A DNA stretch of 62,722 bases from Microbulbifer taiwanensis (GCF_014904815.1 NZ_JACZFR010000051.1:1-62722); one strand, 5' to 3'; counted from the first letter of the stretch, positions 1 through 10,247 are shown. Translations and numbers: made by a program. The notes: a model not told the origin generated them from the letters alone.

Positions 1-2
1 CG

Positions 3-332
3 GTCCCCCCCGCCCGGGCAGCAGCCCCGGCCCCCCCCCCCGCCGCCCCGGCGGCGCCCCCGCCCGCCGAAGAGGCCGAGGCCGTGCCCGCACTGACCGG
101 CCACCCGGTCAAGTCGCCGATGGTCGGCACCTATTACGCCGCCTCCAGCCCTGGCGCCGAGCCCTTCGTGAAAGTCGGCCAGCAGGTAAAGGTGGGCGAT
201 GTGGTCTGCATCGTCGAGGCGATGAAGATGATGAACCAGATTGAGGCCGACAAGGCCGGCACCATCGAATCCATCCTGGTGGAAGATGGCCAGCCGGTAG
301 AATTTGACCAGCCGCTCGTGACCATTGTCTGA
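3..332 (+). CDS. accB: Biotin carboxyl carrier protein of acetyl-CoA carboxylase (3' part)
   Basis: The frame is open to the left window edge, so the start is missing; about 109 C-terminal residues are visible. They begin with a Pro/Ala-rich linker (roughly residues 1-30 of the fragment) and continue into a biotinyl/lipoyl domain. The biotin attachment motif EAMKMMNQI is present, with the acceptor Lys in A-M-K-M. BCCP carries the carboxybiotin between AccC and the carboxyltransferase in fatty-acid synthesis. accC follows after 15 bp, the usual accBC operon. The first 60 bases are long C runs, so the linker sequence may not be read reliably there. Confidence 0.93.
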   Translation, partial: VPPARAAAPAPPPAAPAAPPPAEEAEAVPALTGHPVKSPMVGTYYAASSPGAEPFVKVGQQVKVGDVVCIVEAMKMMNQIEADKAGTIESILVEDGQPVEFDQPLVTIV

Positions 333-347
333 GCGGGGTGAATTGGC

Positions 348-1702
348 ATGTTTGATAAAATACTGATCGCCAACCGGGGCGAAATCGCGCTGCGGGTTCT
401 GCGCGCCTGCAAGGAGATGGGCATAGCCACAGTGGCAGTGCACTCCCAGGTAGACCGCGACCTGAAGCACGTCCGTCTCGCCGACGAGGCCGTGTGCATA
501 GGCCCCAACCCGTCGCCGCAGAGCTACCTGAACATTCCCGCGATTGTCTCCGCGATGGAGATCACCGACTCGGTCGCGGTGCACCCGGGCTACGGCTTCC
601 TGGCGGAGAACGCCGATTTCGCCGAGCAGGTGCAGAAGAGCGGCTTTACCTTTATCGGCCCCGACGCGGACGTCATCCGCCTGATGGGCGACAAGGTATC
701 CGCCATCGCCGCGATGAAAAAGGCCGGCGTGCCCACGGTACCCGGCTCCGATGGCCCGCTGCCGGAAAACGGCGAACGCTGCCTGGAGATAGCGCGCAAA
801 ATCGGCTTACCGGTAATCATCAAGGCCGCCGCCGGCGGCGGTGGCCGCGGTATGCGCGTGGTACACACCGAAGCCCCCCTGCTGAACGCCATCTCGGTGG
901 CCAAAACCGAGGCCGGCGCCCGCCTCCGGGGGAGGCCTTCGGCGACAGTACCGTCTATATGGAGAAATTCCTGCAGAACCCGCGCCACGTGGAGATCCAG
1001 GTGATGTCCGACGGACAGGGCAACGCCATTCATCTGGGCGACCGCGACTGCTCCCTGCAACGCCGCCACCAGAAGGTGCTGGAAGAGGCCCCGGCGCCGG
1101 GCATCCCCGATGAAGTACGCCAGGCGGTATATGATTCCTGCGTGCAGGCCTGTATTGATATCGGCTACCGCGGTGCCGGCACCTTCGAATTCCTGTACGA
1201 AGACGAACGCTTCTACTTCATCGAGATGAATACCCGCATCCAGGTGGAGCACCCGGTCACCGAAATGGTCACCGGCGTCGACCTGATCAAGGAGCAGATA
1301 CGCGTCTGTGCTGGCGAGAAGCTGTCCCTGAAGCAGGAGGATATCGTCATCCGCGGCCACGCCTTCGAGTGCCGAATCAACGCCGAAGACCCCAAGACCT
1401 TCTTCCCCTGCCCCGGCAAGGTGAACAACTTCCACGTCCCGGGCGGCCTGGGCGTACGCGTCGACTCGCACCTCTATTCCGGTTACACGGTGCCCGCCAA
1501 TTACGACTCCATGATCGCCAAGGTCATCACCCACGCCGAGAGCCGCACCGAGGCCCTGGCGCGGATGCGCGTGGCCCTGTCGGAACTGATTGTCGACGGC
1601 ATCAAGACCAATATTCCGCTGCAGGAAGACCTGGTGCGCGACAAGGCATTTGCCGAGGGCGGGGTGAATATTCACTACCTTGAGAAAAAGCTGGGGCTCT
1701 AG
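348..1702 (+). CDS. accC: Biotin carboxylase, frame broken by a 14-base insertion
   Basis: ATP-grasp subunit of acetyl-CoA carboxylase that carboxylates biotin on AccB. The first frame (348 to about 920) gives the typical start [21 protein letters not shown] and the Gly-rich [13 protein letters not shown] loop. The second frame (from about 932) resumes at [13 protein letters not shown] and carries EEAPAPG, the [17 protein letters not shown] catalytic stretch and the C-terminal [11 protein letters not shown]. Removing 14 bases near 918-931 restores a continuous protein of 446 residues, close to the 449 of E. coli AccC. The gene is normally essential, so an assembly or sequencing error in a GC-rich hairpin is as likely as a real mutation. 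Confidence 0.92.
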
Positions 1703-1771
1703 ATCGGAAGTGCGGAGCTGCAAGCCCACTAGGGAGTGGAGCTCCGTTAGCAGAACCCCGGGCGGCCCCGC

Positions 1772-1867
1772 TACCGGGGGCAGCATGCGGGACACGCCGT
1801 GAATCCATCCCTGGAGGCTTGTCGGCGAGGTCCCTCTCGCCAACAGTCCCGCATGCTGCCCCCGGTA
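1772..1867 (-). repeat. Two-tier palindromic repeat, copy A
   Basis: Outer arms 1772-1793 and 1846-1867 are a perfect 22-bp inverted repeat. Inside, read on the minus strand, lies a smaller hairpin with stem gttggcgag/ctcgccgac, followed by a conserved single-strand block beginning aagcct and ending ggcgtgtcccgc. The same architecture recurs at 10977-11135 and 30365-30460. It lies between accC and prmA, where it could act as a transcript-processing or termination structure. It is not an insertion sequence, as it has no coding capacity. Confidence 0.85.
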
Positions 1868-1962
1868 TCAGGGCCTTCGCATCTGCCCTATTCAGCTTTT
1901 ATCGCCCCTTTCGCAGCCACCGGCCGCTCCTACACACACCATTTACCACTGGCCACTCCAAT

Positions 1963-2844
1963 ATGCCCTGGCTCCAACTCCGCGTAGACACCGACCGCGA
2001 ACACGCCGAAAAGATCGAGGACGCACTGCTGTTTGCCGGCGCCGTGTCCGTCACATTGCAGGACAACGCCGACCAGCCGATCCTCGAGCCCGGTCTCGGC
2101 GAAGTGCCGCTGTGGGACCAGACCCGGATTACCGGCCTGTTCGACGCCGAGGTGGACACCGCCGTGGCCGAGGCCAGGGCCGCCTCCTACCTGTGCGAAC
2201 TGCTGCCCAATGCGCGCTGGGAACAGCTGGAGGACAAAGACTGGGAACGGGAGTGGATGAGCCACTACAAGCCGATCCAGTGCGCAGCCAACCTGTGGAT
2301 CTGCCCCAGCTGGTGCGAGCCGCCGCAGCCGGACGCAGTCAACCTGCTGCTGGACCCCGGGCTCGCCTTCGGCACCGGCACCCATCCCACAACCTTCCTG
2401 TGCCTGCAGTGGCTGGCGCAGGAGGAGCTGACCGGCAAGAGCGCCATCGACTTCGGCTGTGGCTCCGGTATCCTCGGCATAGGTGCGCTACTGCTCGGCG
2501 CCGAGCACGCCCTGGGAACCGATATCGATCCCCAGGCACTGATCGCCAGCCGCGACAATGCCCAGCGCAACGGTATAGATCCGGCACGCTTCCCGGTCTT
2601 TTTGCCGGAAAAGCTGCCGCGAGCAGCGGTCGACCTGATGCTGGCCAACATTCTCGCCGGCCCACTGGTGGAACTGGCACCACAACTGGTCGAGCTGACC
2701 CGCGTCGGCGGCCGCATCTGCCTGTCCGGCATACTCGCGTCCCAGGCCGAACAGGTAAAATCCGCCTATCAGCAGTGGATCGACTTCGACGAGGACGGGC
2801 ATCACCAGGGATGGGTGCGCCTCAGTGGCACCCGCGCGCGCTGA
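1963..2844 (+). CDS. prmA: Ribosomal protein L11 methyltransferase
   Basis: Trimethylates ribosomal protein L11 using SAM. The start at 1963 gives MPWLQLRVDTD, matching the family N-terminus; an upstream in-frame ATG (1819) would add residues derived from repeat copy A and is rejected. The 293-residue protein has the N-terminal substrate domain, the linker QLEDKDWEREWM, the LDPGLAFGTGTHPTT segment, the SAM-binding motif DFGCGSGILGIGALLLG and the NILAGPL motif. It lies between accC and the DUF3426 gene, the same order as in pseudomonads. Confidence 0.96.
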   Translation: MPWLQLRVDTDREHAEKIEDALLFAGAVSVTLQDNADQPILEPGLGEVPLWDQTRITGLFDAEVDTAVAEARAASYLCELLPNARWEQLEDKDWEREWMSHYKPIQCAANLWICPSWCEPPQPDAVNLLLDPGLAFGTGTHPTTFLCLQWLAQEELTGKSAIDFGCGSGILGIGALLLGAEHALGTDIDPQALIASRDNAQRNGIDPARFPVFLPEKLPRAAVDLMLANILAGPLVELAPQLVELTRVGGRICLSGILASQAEQVKSAYQQWIDFDEDGHHQGWVRLSGTRAR

Positions 2845-2907
2845 GCACTACGCGGCCGCGGGTTGGACTGATAGACTTGACCGCCCGATAAATACGATCC
2901 GAATCGC

Positions 2908-4065
2908 ATGTCGCAACTGGTTACCCGCTGCCCCCACTGCAGCACCTCCTTCCACGTCAACGAACAGCAGCTACGCGCCGCCAGGGGCGCCGTGCGCTGC
3001 GGTTCCTGTCTGCAGGTATTCCGCGCCGACGAGAATATCGTCTTCGCCGAAAGCGACCCCGCGGCCAGCAGGGACCTCGAGGCACTTCTTGAAGATGACG
3101 ACTTCCTGATTCACGACGATATAGACCTGGAAGACGACCAGGAGAAGGGCCCGGAGCTGGCGCCGCCGACGGTGCCCGCAGCGAAAGAGACGGACGAAAA
3201 GATTGCCGGCGAGCCGGCCGAGGATCAGCCACTGATTGGCGAGGCTTTCGGCGACAGTCACTGGCAGGACATCGCCGCATCACCGGCAGTTGAAGACACA
3301 GACAATGATGAAGACTTAGGCCCGGCCCTGAAACCGGACCGGGACGACGATCCCTGGGCCAACGAAAGTCCGGAACCGCCGCAGAAGCGCGAGTCTTCAC
3401 TCTCCACCCGCTGGGAGCAGTCTTCGCGGACGGAGGAATTCTCCGAGCGTCTGGAGCAGATGGAAGCCCACAGCGCTCGCCCCAGGACCAGTGACAGCGA
3501 GACCTTCTCCGTCGACCCGTCGCGCGAACAGCTGATCAATGCCATAGAACCAGCACCACTGGAAGTGGCGTGGAAGCCGCGGCGCGACCGGCGCCTGCCC
3601 GGCTGGCTGTGGGGGCTGCTGGCACTGCTTCTGCTCGTTGGCATAGCCGCGCAGCTGGCCTATTTCCGCTTCGACAGCCTGAGTAAGCAGCAGCCCTGGC
3701 GCGATCTCTATGCCAGTATCTGCCCACTGCTCGACTGCCAGCTGCCCCCGCTGGAGGACCTGCGAGCCATCCGTACCTCCAACCTGGTGGTGCGCAGCCA
3801 CCCGCAGCTGGCGGGCGCGCTGGTGGTCGACGCGGTGCTGCTCAATACCGCGCCCTTCGCCCAGCCTTTCCCGAGCCTGCTGTTGAATTTCAGCGACCTG
3901 AAAGACAAGCCGGTGGCCAGCCGCCGCTTTACCCCGAGGGAATACCTGCAGGGAGAGCTGGCCGGGCGCAAGCAGATGCCGAGCGGCAGCCCGGTACATA
4001 TCGCCCTGGAGATAGTGGATCCAGGGAGCGAGGCGGTGAACTACGAGCTGCATATTGCGCGCTGA
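2908..4065 (+). CDS. Zinc-ribbon (MJ0042-type) DUF3426 membrane protein
   Basis: 385 residues of unknown function. The N-terminus holds a zinc ribbon with Cys pairs CPHC (residues 8-11) and CGSC about 22 residues later. A long acidic, low-complexity middle follows (about 40-220). One membrane helix lies near residues 231-253 (LWGLLALLLLVGIAAQL), and a C-terminal DUF3426 domain of about 130 residues is probably periplasmic. It starts 63 bp after prmA and the same neighbour is found beside prmA in Pseudomonas. The role is unknown; a regulatory or envelope function is a guess from the topology. Confidence 0.85.
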   Translation: MSQLVTRCPHCSTSFHVNEQQLRAARGAVRCGSCLQVFRADENIVFAESDPAASRDLEALLEDDDFLIHDDIDLEDDQEKGPELAPPTVPAAKETDEKIAGEPAEDQPLIGEAFGDSHWQDIAASPAVEDTDNDEDLGPALKPDRDDDPWANESPEPPQKRESSLSTRWEQSSRTEEFSERLEQMEAHSARPRTSDSETFSVDPSREQLINAIEPAPLEVAWKPRRDRRLPGWLWGLLALLLLVGIAAQLAYFRFDSLSKQQPWRDLYASICPLLDCQLPPLEDLRAIRTSNLVVRSHPQLAGALVVDAVLLNTAPFAQPFPSLLLNFSDLKDKPVASRRFTPREYLQGELAGRKQMPSGSPVHIALEIVDPGSEAVNYELHIAR

Positions 4066-4281
4066 AGTACATTCCAGATGTGACCCGGCGCCGCCTCATG
4101 GCGCATAACAACACCAAAATTGCGCAAACCTCAGGCTAAACGCGCAGCGAGCAACCAATTTGCGCGCTTTTTCGCTTTTCCAATGTCGGGGCAGCGGCTA
4201 TCATAGGCGGCTCTTTTGTTGAGGGCCTGAGGCCGTTCCGCGAGGAACCACGGGCTCTCCCGACGCCCGAGCGGAGCTGCA

Positions 4282-5286
4282 GTGTCCATCGCCATAGGCC
4301 CCTACATTATCGACAGTCCGGTAATTCTGGCGCCCATGGCCGGCGTGACCGACCGCCCCTTCCGCCAACTGTGCCGGAAACTGGGCGCGGGGTTGGTGGT
4401 TTCAGAGATGGTGACCTCGGATACGCGCCTGTGGAACAGCCGCAAGTCGCGGCTGCGACTGGATCACGGCGGCGAGAGCAGTGCAGGCGGCGCGCCGATT
4501 TCGGTGCAGATCGCCGGCGGCGACCCGGAGATGATGGCAGAGGCGGCGCGAGAGAACGCCAAGCGCGGCGCCCAGATCATAGACATCAATATGGGCTGCC
4601 CGGCGAAGAAGGTTTGCAAGAAGGCGGCGGGTTCGGCCCTGCTGCGGGACGAAAAACTGGTCGCGGATATTCTGGAAGCCGTGGTCCAGTCCGTCTCAGT
4701 ACCAGTGACGCTGAAAATCCGCACCGGCTGGTGCACGGATTCCCGCAACGGCGCCAGGGTGGCCAGAATGGCCGAAGACAGTGGTATCTCGGCCCTGGCG
4801 GTACACGGGCGCACCCGCGCCTGCGGCTATCGCGGCCAGGCTGAATTCGATACCATTGCCGAGATTGTATCCAGGGTGAAAATTCCGGTTTTCGCCAATG
4901 GCGACATCGCCGGTGCAGAGCGGGCCCGGGAGGTGCTCGACTACACAGGCGCAGCTGCAGTCATGATTGGCCGTGCAGCACAGGGACGGCCATGGATTTT
5001 TCGGGAGATAGCCCACTACCTCGCCACCGGCGAGCGGCTGCCCGAACCCTCACTGGAAGAAGTCAGGGATATTTTGCTCGCCCACCTGGGCGAATTGCAC
5101 CGTTTCTACGGTGAACTGATGGGGGTCCGTATCGCCCGCAAGCATGTGGGTTGGTACCTGAAGACACTCGCGGGGAGCGAGTCCTTCCGCAAGGCCTTTT
5201 TCCAATTGGATAGCGCAGAAGCACAACATGCCAGCGTTCAGACCTGGTTTGAACGCCGAATAACGAGAGGGGCACAAGCGGCATGA
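4282..5286 (+). CDS. dusB: tRNA-dihydrouridine synthase B
   Basis: FMN- and NADPH-dependent reduction of uridine to dihydrouridine in the tRNA D-loop. The 334-residue TIM barrel shows the family start [19 protein letters not shown], the active-site stretch [20 protein letters not shown] with its catalytic Cys, the KIRTGW motif and the phosphate-binding [11 protein letters not shown]. It begins with GTG. Its stop overlaps the fis start by 4 bp (ATGA), the conserved dusB-fis arrangement implying translational coupling and growth-rate-linked expression. Confidence 0.96.
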   Translation: MSIAIGPYIIDSPVILAPMAGVTDRPFRQLCRKLGAGLVVSEMVTSDTRLWNSRKSRLRLDHGGESSAGGAPISVQIAGGDPEMMAEAARENAKRGAQIIDINMGCPAKKVCKKAAGSALLRDEKLVADILEAVVQSVSVPVTLKIRTGWCTDSRNGARVARMAEDSGISALAVHGRTRACGYRGQAEFDTIAEIVSRVKIPVFANGDIAGAERAREVLDYTGAAAVMIGRAAQGRPWIFREIAHYLATGERLPEPSLEEVRDILLAHLGELHRFYGELMGVRIARKHVGWYLKTLAGSESFRKAFFQLDSAEAQHASVQTWFERRITRGAQAA

Positions 5287-5591
5287 ATAACGAAGCACTG
5301 ATTCCGGATACCGGCAGCGAAGAGGTATCCGCCGGGGGACAGACTCAACTGGCGCAGCCGCAGCAGCAGTCTCTGCGCGACGCCGTTGAGCAGGCGATGG
5401 AAAACTACTTCCGCCACCTGGACGGTCAGATGGTCACCGATGTCTACGACATGGTGTTGTCCGAAATCGAGGCGCCGATGCTGGAAGTGGTGATGAAATA
5501 CACCCGCCACAACCAGACCCGCGCGGCGCAGCTGCTGGGCCTGAACCGCGGCACATTGCGCAAGAAGCTGAAGCGCTACGGGCTGCTGTAA
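5283..5591 (+). CDS. fis: Nucleoid protein Fis
   Basis: 102-residue DNA-bending regulator abundant in fast growth; it activates rRNA promoters and organises chromatin. The N-terminal half is variable and Gln-rich. The C-terminal helix-turn-helix (about residues 73-102, [20 protein letters not shown]) is nearly identical to the enterobacterial protein. It is translated from an ATG inside the dusB stop region. An 11-bp perfect hairpin follows at 5623-5652. Confidence 0.96.
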   Translation: MNNEALIPDTGSEEVSAGGQTQLAQPQQQSLRDAVEQAMENYFRHLDGQMVTDVYDMVLSEIEAPMLEVVMKYTRHNQTRAAQLLGLNRGTLRKKLKRYGLL

Positions 5592-5622
5592 ACCAGCCGC
5601 GGCACTACAGCCGGAACAATTT

Positions 5623-5652
5623 GAGGGGGGATGGGGTCACTCATCCCCCCTC
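5623..5652 (+). terminator. Hairpin after fis (possible terminator)
   Basis: Perfect 11-bp stem gaggggggatg/catcccccctc with an 8-base loop, 31 bp after the fis stop. No U tract follows, so it is either a weak or Rho-assisted terminator or a transcript 3'-end stabiliser. It lies 110 bp before purH. Confidence 0.5.
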
Positions 5653-5761
5653 GCTATTTGCTGGCGGCAGTATTCCCGAGCCGCCCAATGGCCCTCCATT
5701 GAGGCCAGCAACTGCCCCACCGGGGCCGACCTTTTTCAGAAACCCAGACGGACCAACTGCT

Positions 5762-7333
5762 ATGACTGACAAGGTTGCGATTCGCCGCGCGCTGATCAGC
5801 GTATCGGACAAGCGCGGAATCGTTGAATTCGCCCGACAGCTCAACGACTTGGGCGTGGAAATCCTCTCCACCGGTGGCACCCATCGCCAGCTGAAGGAAG
5901 CCGGTATTCCGGTGGTGGAAGTCTCCGACTACACCGGTTTCCCGGAGATGATGGACGGGCGTGTAAAAACCCTGCACCCGAAGGTACACGGCGGCATCCT
6001 TGGGCGCCGCGGCACCGACGACAGCGTCATGGCAGAGCACGGCATCACCCCGATCGATATGGTGGTGGTGAATCTCTATCCGTTTGCACAGACAGTCGCC
6101 AAACCGGATTGCACCCTGGCGGACGCCATAGAGAATATCGACATCGGCGGCCCGACCATGGTGCGCGCCGCGGCCAAGAACCATAAAGATGTGGCAATCG
6201 TAGTGAACGCCAGCGATTACGACGGCATCATCGAGGAAATGAAGGCCGGTGACGGCACCCTGGCCCACGCCAGCCGCTTCGACCTGGCGGTGAAGGCGTT
6301 CGAGCACACCGCCGGTTACGACGGCGCCATTGCCAACTATCTGGGTGCTATTAAAGATGGCGAGAAGCAGCCCTTCCCGCGCACCTTCAACAGCCAGTTC
6401 GAGAAAAAGCTGGACCTGCGCTACGGCGAGAACCCGCACCAGAAAAGCGCCTTCTACGTGGAGGCGAACCCGGCCGAGGCGAGCATCGCCACCGCCGAAC
6501 AGCTGCAGGGCAAGGAACTGTCTTACAACAATATCGCCGACACCGACGCGGCCCTGGAGTGCGTCAAGTCCTTCAGCGAACCGGCCTGTGTGATCGTCAA
6601 GCACGCCAACCCTTGCGGCGTGGCCATTGCAGAGAATATCGCGGTGGCCTACGACCTGGCCTTCGCCACCGACAGCGAATCCGCCTTCGGCGGCATCATC
6701 GCTTTCAACCGCGAGCTGGACGGCGCCACCGCGAAAGCCATAGTCGCGCGCCAGTTTGTCGAGGTGATCATCGCACCCTCCGTTTCCGACGAAGCCAGGG
6801 CCGCCGTCGCCGAGAAGAAGAACCTGCGCCTGCTGGTCTGCGGCCAATGGGGCCAGGAGCGGGCGCCGGCGCTGGACTACAAGCGCGTCAACGGCGGATT
6901 GCTGGTACAGGACCGCGACGACGGCGTGGTTACCGCTGCCGACCTGAAGGTGGTGAGCAAGCGCCAGCCCACCGAGGCCGAGATCCGCGACCTGCTGTTC
7001 ACCTGGAAGGTGGCCAAGTTCGTTAAATCCAACGCCATCGTCTATGGCAGTGACGGCCGCACCATCGGTGTCGGCGCCGGCCAGATGAGCCGGGTCAATT
7101 CGGCCCGCATCGCCGCCATCAAGGCAGAGCACGCGGGACTGGAGGTAAAGGGCTCGGTCATGGCCTCCGATGCCTTCTTCCCCTTCCGCGACGGCATCGA
7201 CAACGCCGCGGCTGCGGGCATCCGCGCCGTGATCCAGCCGGGCGGCTCCATGCGCGACGAGGAAACCATCGCCGCCGCGGACGAGCACGATATGGCCATG
7301 GTCTTTACCGGCATGCGCCATTTTCGTCATTAA
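5762..7333 (+). CDS. purH: Bifunctional AICAR transformylase / IMP cyclohydrolase
   Basis: Catalyses the last two steps of de novo IMP synthesis. The start at 5762 gives [24 protein letters not shown], the usual N-terminus, rather than upstream in-frame ATGs. Of 523 residues, the first 150 or so form the cyclohydrolase MGS-like domain. The transformylase follows with the catalytic Lys-His in [10 protein letters not shown] and the PFRDGID segment near the C-terminus, ending in [11 protein letters not shown]. purD lies downstream but is separated by a terminator-like hairpin. Confidence 0.97.
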   Translation: MTDKVAIRRALISVSDKRGIVEFARQLNDLGVEILSTGGTHRQLKEAGIPVVEVSDYTGFPEMMDGRVKTLHPKVHGGILGRRGTDDSVMAEHGITPIDMVVVNLYPFAQTVAKPDCTLADAIENIDIGGPTMVRAAAKNHKDVAIVVNASDYDGIIEEMKAGDGTLAHASRFDLAVKAFEHTAGYDGAIANYLGAIKDGEKQPFPRTFNSQFEKKLDLRYGENPHQKSAFYVEANPAEASIATAEQLQGKELSYNNIADTDAALECVKSFSEPACVIVKHANPCGVAIAENIAVAYDLAFATDSESAFGGIIAFNRELDGATAKAIVARQFVEVIIAPSVSDEARAAVAEKKNLRLLVCGQWGQERAPALDYKRVNGGLLVQDRDDGVVTAADLKVVSKRQPTEAEIRDLLFTWKVAKFVKSNAIVYGSDGRTIGVGAGQMSRVNSARIAAIKAEHAGLEVKGSVMASDAFFPFRDGIDNAAAAGIRAVIQPGGSMRDEETIAAADEHDMAMVFTGMRHFRH

Positions 7334-7377
7334 TGGGCGTCATTAAGAAGCGTCACTGACCATTAACGGGTCACATA

Positions 7378-7404
7378 AGCCGGCGCACAATGAGCCGGCT
7401 TTTT
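7378..7404 (+). terminator. Rho-independent terminator after purH
   Basis: Stem agccggc (7378-7384) / gccggct (7394-7400) with a 9-base loop, followed by a T tract to 7404. It lies 45 bp after the purH stop, so purD probably has its own promoter or depends on read-through. Confidence 0.75.
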
Positions 7405-7477
7405 AATGCCCGGGAGAATTCCGGGCTAAAATAGCCCATCCAATGGAATACACCGGCCGACACAGGGGGATTTGAGA

Positions 7478-8779
7478 ATGAATGTACTGGTAATAGGCGC
7501 CGGCGGCCGCGAGCACGCCCTGGCATGGAAAGCGGCGCAGAATCCCGCCGTCGATACTGTCTTCGTGGCGCCCGGCAATGCCGGCACGGCGCGCGAACCC
7601 AAGCTGAAAAACGTCGCCATCGGCGTGGACAACTTCTCCGCACTGGCGGAATTTGCCGAGGACAACGGCGTCGAACTGACCATCGTCGGCCCCGAGGCGC
7701 CGCTGGTGGACGGCATCGTCGACTTCTTCAACGGCCGGGGCCTGCCCATCTTCGGCCCCGGCAAGGGCGCCGCGCAACTGGAGGGCTCCAAGGCCTTTAC
7801 CAAGGACTTCCTCGAGCGCCACCAGATACCCACCGCCGCCTACCGCAACTTCACCGAAATAGAGCCGGCCATCGAGTATATCCGCGAGATGGGTGCCCCC
7901 ATCGTCGTCAAGGCTGACGGCCTGGCCGCCGGCAAGGGCGTGATAGTCGCCGAGACGGAGCAGCAGGCGGAGCTGGCGGTGCGCGATATGCTGTCCGGCA
8001 ACGCTTTCGGCGAAGCGGGTTGCCGCGTGGTGGTCGAGGAGTTCCTGGCCGGCGAGGAAGCCAGTTTTATCGTGATGGTGGACGGTGAGAATATACTGCC
8101 GATGGCCACCAGCCAGGATCACAAGCGCGTCGGCGACGGCGATACCGGCCCCAACACCGGCGGTATGGGCGCCTACTCCCCGGCGCCGGTGGTCACCGAC
8201 AGTGTCTACCAGCGCATCATGGCGGAGGTTATCGAGCCGACGGTCAAGGGCCTGGCGGCGGAGGGCATGCCCTACACCGGCTTTCTCTACGCCGGCCTGA
8301 TGATCGACGCAGACGGCGCACCCAGGGTGATCGAGTACAACTGTCGTTTCGGCGACCCGGAAACCCAGCCGATCATGATGCGCCTCAAGTCCGACCTGGT
8401 GGACCTGTGCCAGGCGGCCCTGGACAAGCGCCTGGACGAAGTACAGGCGGAGTGGGACTCGCGCCCGGCCCTGGGTGTGGTACTGGCCGCCCACGGCTAC
8501 CCGGGTAGCTACCGCAAGGGCGACGCCATCAGCGGCCTGGACCGCGCCGACAGCGACAACGCCAAGATCTTCCACGCCGGCACGGCGCTGGACGGCGAGC
8601 GGGTGGTCACCAACGGCGGCCGCGTCCTCTGTGCCACCGCCCTCGGAGACACTGTCGCCGAGGCCCAGGCCAATGCCTATACCTGTGCCCGCGCCATTTA
8701 CTGGGACGGCGTCTTCTTCCGCAAGGATATCGGCTACCGCGCCGTAGAGCGGGAAGAAACAGTTGTCGGTGACCAGTGA
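7478..8779 (+). CDS. purD: Phosphoribosylamine-glycine ligase
   Basis: GAR synthetase, the second step of purine synthesis, an ATP-grasp enzyme. The ATG at 7478 sits 8 bases after an aggggga ribosome site and gives MNVLVIGAGGREHALAWK; a TTG two codons upstream is less likely. The 433 residues include the N-domain GGREHA loop, the ATP-grasp segment VVKADGLAAGKGVIVA, the TGPNTGGMGAYSP motif and the metal-binding EYNCRFGDPETQ. Length is normal for the family. Confidence 0.97.
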   Translation: MNVLVIGAGGREHALAWKAAQNPAVDTVFVAPGNAGTAREPKLKNVAIGVDNFSALAEFAEDNGVELTIVGPEAPLVDGIVDFFNGRGLPIFGPGKGAAQLEGSKAFTKDFLERHQIPTAAYRNFTEIEPAIEYIREMGAPIVVKADGLAAGKGVIVAETEQQAELAVRDMLSGNAFGEAGCRVVVEEFLAGEEASFIVMVDGENILPMATSQDHKRVGDGDTGPNTGGMGAYSPAPVVTDSVYQRIMAEVIEPTVKGLAAEGMPYTGFLYAGLMIDADGAPRVIEYNCRFGDPETQPIMMRLKSDLVDLCQAALDKRLDEVQAEWDSRPALGVVLAAHGYPGSYRKGDAISGLDRADSDNAKIFHAGTALDGERVVTNGGRVLCATALGDTVAEAQANAYTCARAIYWDGVFFRKDIGYRAVEREETVVGDQ

Positions 8780-8806
8780 TCCGTGATCGATACGCGGGAG
8801 CAATAA

Positions 8807-9451
8807 ATGAGTGAACGCCAACTGACCGGCCTCGACCGGTTGCTGCTACAGGCGGACCGCGCCCTGCGCACCCTGAGCCCGGGTGCGCCCAGCCATACGC
8901 GCCCCTCGCCGGCAAAAGCCGAAGACGAGGTGGAGCTGAGCGATGCCGAGCGCCGGCACGCGGCCGGCCTGATGCGCGTCAACCACAGCGGCGAGGTCTG
9001 CGCCCAGGCCCTCTACCAGGGCCAGGCGTTGACCGCCAAGCTGCCGGAAGTGCGCGGTGAGATGGAAAGCGCCGCAGACGAGGAGATAGACCACCTGGCC
9101 TGGTGCGAGCAGCGGCTGCGCGAGCTGGACAGCCGCCCCAGCCTGCTGAACCCGCTCTGGTACGGCCTGTCCTTTGGTCTCGGTGCCGCCGCCGGCAAGG
9201 TCAGCGACCGTGTCAGCCTGGGCTTCGTCGCCGCCACCGAGGAGCAGGTCTGCAGGCATCTGGAGAGCCACCTGGAACGATTACCGGCACAGGACCGCAA
9301 GAGTCGCGCAGTGGTGGAGCAGATGCTGGTCGACGAGGAGGAGCACGGCCACACCGCGCTGCAAGCCGGCGGCACCCGCTTCCCGGCCCCGGTGAAGGGA
9401 TTGATGTCGCTGGTTTCCAGGGCGATGACCTCGGCCAGCTATAGGGTCTGA
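8807..9451 (+). CDS. coq7: 3-demethoxyubiquinol 3-hydroxylase (Coq7 di-iron hydroxylase)
   Basis: Late step of ubiquinone biosynthesis, oxygen-dependent and membrane-associated. The 214-residue helical-bundle protein has the di-iron ligands in [15 protein letters not shown], the first E-x-x-H in EEIDHLAWC, and the second in [10 protein letters not shown]. It starts 27 bp after purD, preceded by gggag. The gene is convergent with the OsmC-family gene, and the gap is filled by a compound palindrome. Confidence 0.93.
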   Translation: MSERQLTGLDRLLLQADRALRTLSPGAPSHTRPSPAKAEDEVELSDAERRHAAGLMRVNHSGEVCAQALYQGQALTAKLPEVRGEMESAADEEIDHLAWCEQRLRELDSRPSLLNPLWYGLSFGLGAAAGKVSDRVSLGFVAATEEQVCRHLESHLERLPAQDRKSRAVVEQMLVDEEEHGHTALQAGGTRFPAPVKGLMSLVSRAMTSASYRV

Positions 9452-9523
9452 AATGCGGAATGCTAAATGATGGGTGCGGAATAGATGCACCCATTCCGCA
9501 CTCCGCATTCATCATTCCGCATT
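9452..9523. terminator. Compound inverted repeat between convergent coq7 and osmC-like genes
   Basis: An outer perfect 11-bp repeat aatgcggaatg (9452-9462) / cattccgcatt (9513-9523) encloses an inner perfect 8-bp repeat atgggtgc (9470-9477) / gcacccat (9487-9494). The unit 'tgcggaat' recurs several times inside. A bidirectional terminator is the simplest reading. Confidence 0.6.
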
Positions 9524-9922
9524 TTCTACCCGGTAGCTGTGCGCTATCTCCACCCCAGCGTTACGCAGCATGATCGATGCGGAGCAGTATTTGTCCGCCG
9601 ACAGTTCCACCGCCCGCGCCACTTGCGCTTCCTTGAGACCGCGACCGCGCACGACGAATTCCATCTCGATTCGGGTAAAAGGCGCCGGTGTCGCGTCCGG
9701 GCGCTCGCCGTTGAGTTCGCAGTGGCAGGAAAAAACGTCCTGGCGCGCCTTCTGCAGTATGCTGACCACGTCGTAGGAGGCGCAGCCGCCGACGCCCAGC
9801 AGTATCATCTCCATCGGGCGAATACCGTTGTTCTTGCGCCCGCCTTCCATTACCACCGAATTGCCGCTGCCGGCCTCGCCGACAAAAGTCAGCCCGTCCA
9901 CCCAGGTCACTCTGCCCTGCAT
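9512..9922 (-). CDS. OsmC/YhfA-family thiol peroxidase-like protein
   Basis: 136 residues with the OsmC fold. The two Cys positions expected of the family are in GVGGCASYDV and DKYCSASIML. This subfamily corresponds to E. coli YhfA, which also lies next to crp, as here (divergent, 325 bp apart). Family members such as OsmC and Ohr reduce organic peroxides; the substrate of YhfA-like members is not established, so only the family is called. Confidence 0.85.
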   Translation of the reverse strand: MQGRVTWVDGLTFVGEAGSGNSVVMEGGRKNNGIRPMEMILLGVGGCASYDVVSILQKARQDVFSCHCELNGERPDATPAPFTRIEMEFVVRGRGLKEAQVARAVELSADKYCSASIMLRNAGVEIAHSYRVENAE

Positions 9923-10247
9923 TGCCTAACTCCTTCCGATTAAAGAGGGCGCGAAGCTTACCATATTGCACCCTGTAACCTGCGCGGAAGGATTTTTCCG
10001 GTATAGTGGCCAAAACCAGGCTGTCGCCAAAGGCAAATTGCCGGTCAACTGCGCTGCCGGTTGCCACTGAACTCCGCAGCCGTTATAAGGTCAGTCCATG
10101 GCATCGCAAAAGTGTCGCAGATCACACTGCGAGAGTTTGCCCGGCCCGGCCACTGTTGGGGACAGGTGTTTAGCGCCATAATTCGCCGGTGCTGCTGCGC
10201 ATTCCGGCCGGGATCAGGCACAAAATTAAAAAATAAGGAGTAGATCC
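9923..10247. promoter_or_regulatory. Divergent osmC-like / crp intergenic region
   Basis: 325 bp without a gene. A weak sigma70-like pair on the plus strand, TTGGGG (10156-10161) and TAATTC (10179-10184) with 17-bp spacing, could drive crp. The region near 10115 (tgtcgcagatcaca) holds only one good half of a CRP site, so autoregulation cannot be claimed. The crp ribosome site aaggag is at 10235-10240. Confidence 0.35.

Noticed and set aside
1701..1712. agatcggaag resembling a sequencing adapter after accC
   Set aside because: The match breaks after ten bases and the surrounding sequence is genomic; chance similarity.
5654..7330. 558-codon open frame antisense to purH, and similar long antisense frames opposite purD (8821-7403), prkA (30321-28822) and lptD/trpE regions
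   Set aside because: They lie opposite well-conserved genes; high GC third-position bias produces long antisense frames. No ribosome sites or recognisable families.
10105..10135. Possible CRP site upstream of crp
   Set aside because: Only one half (tcaca) matches and the spacing to the other half is wrong.
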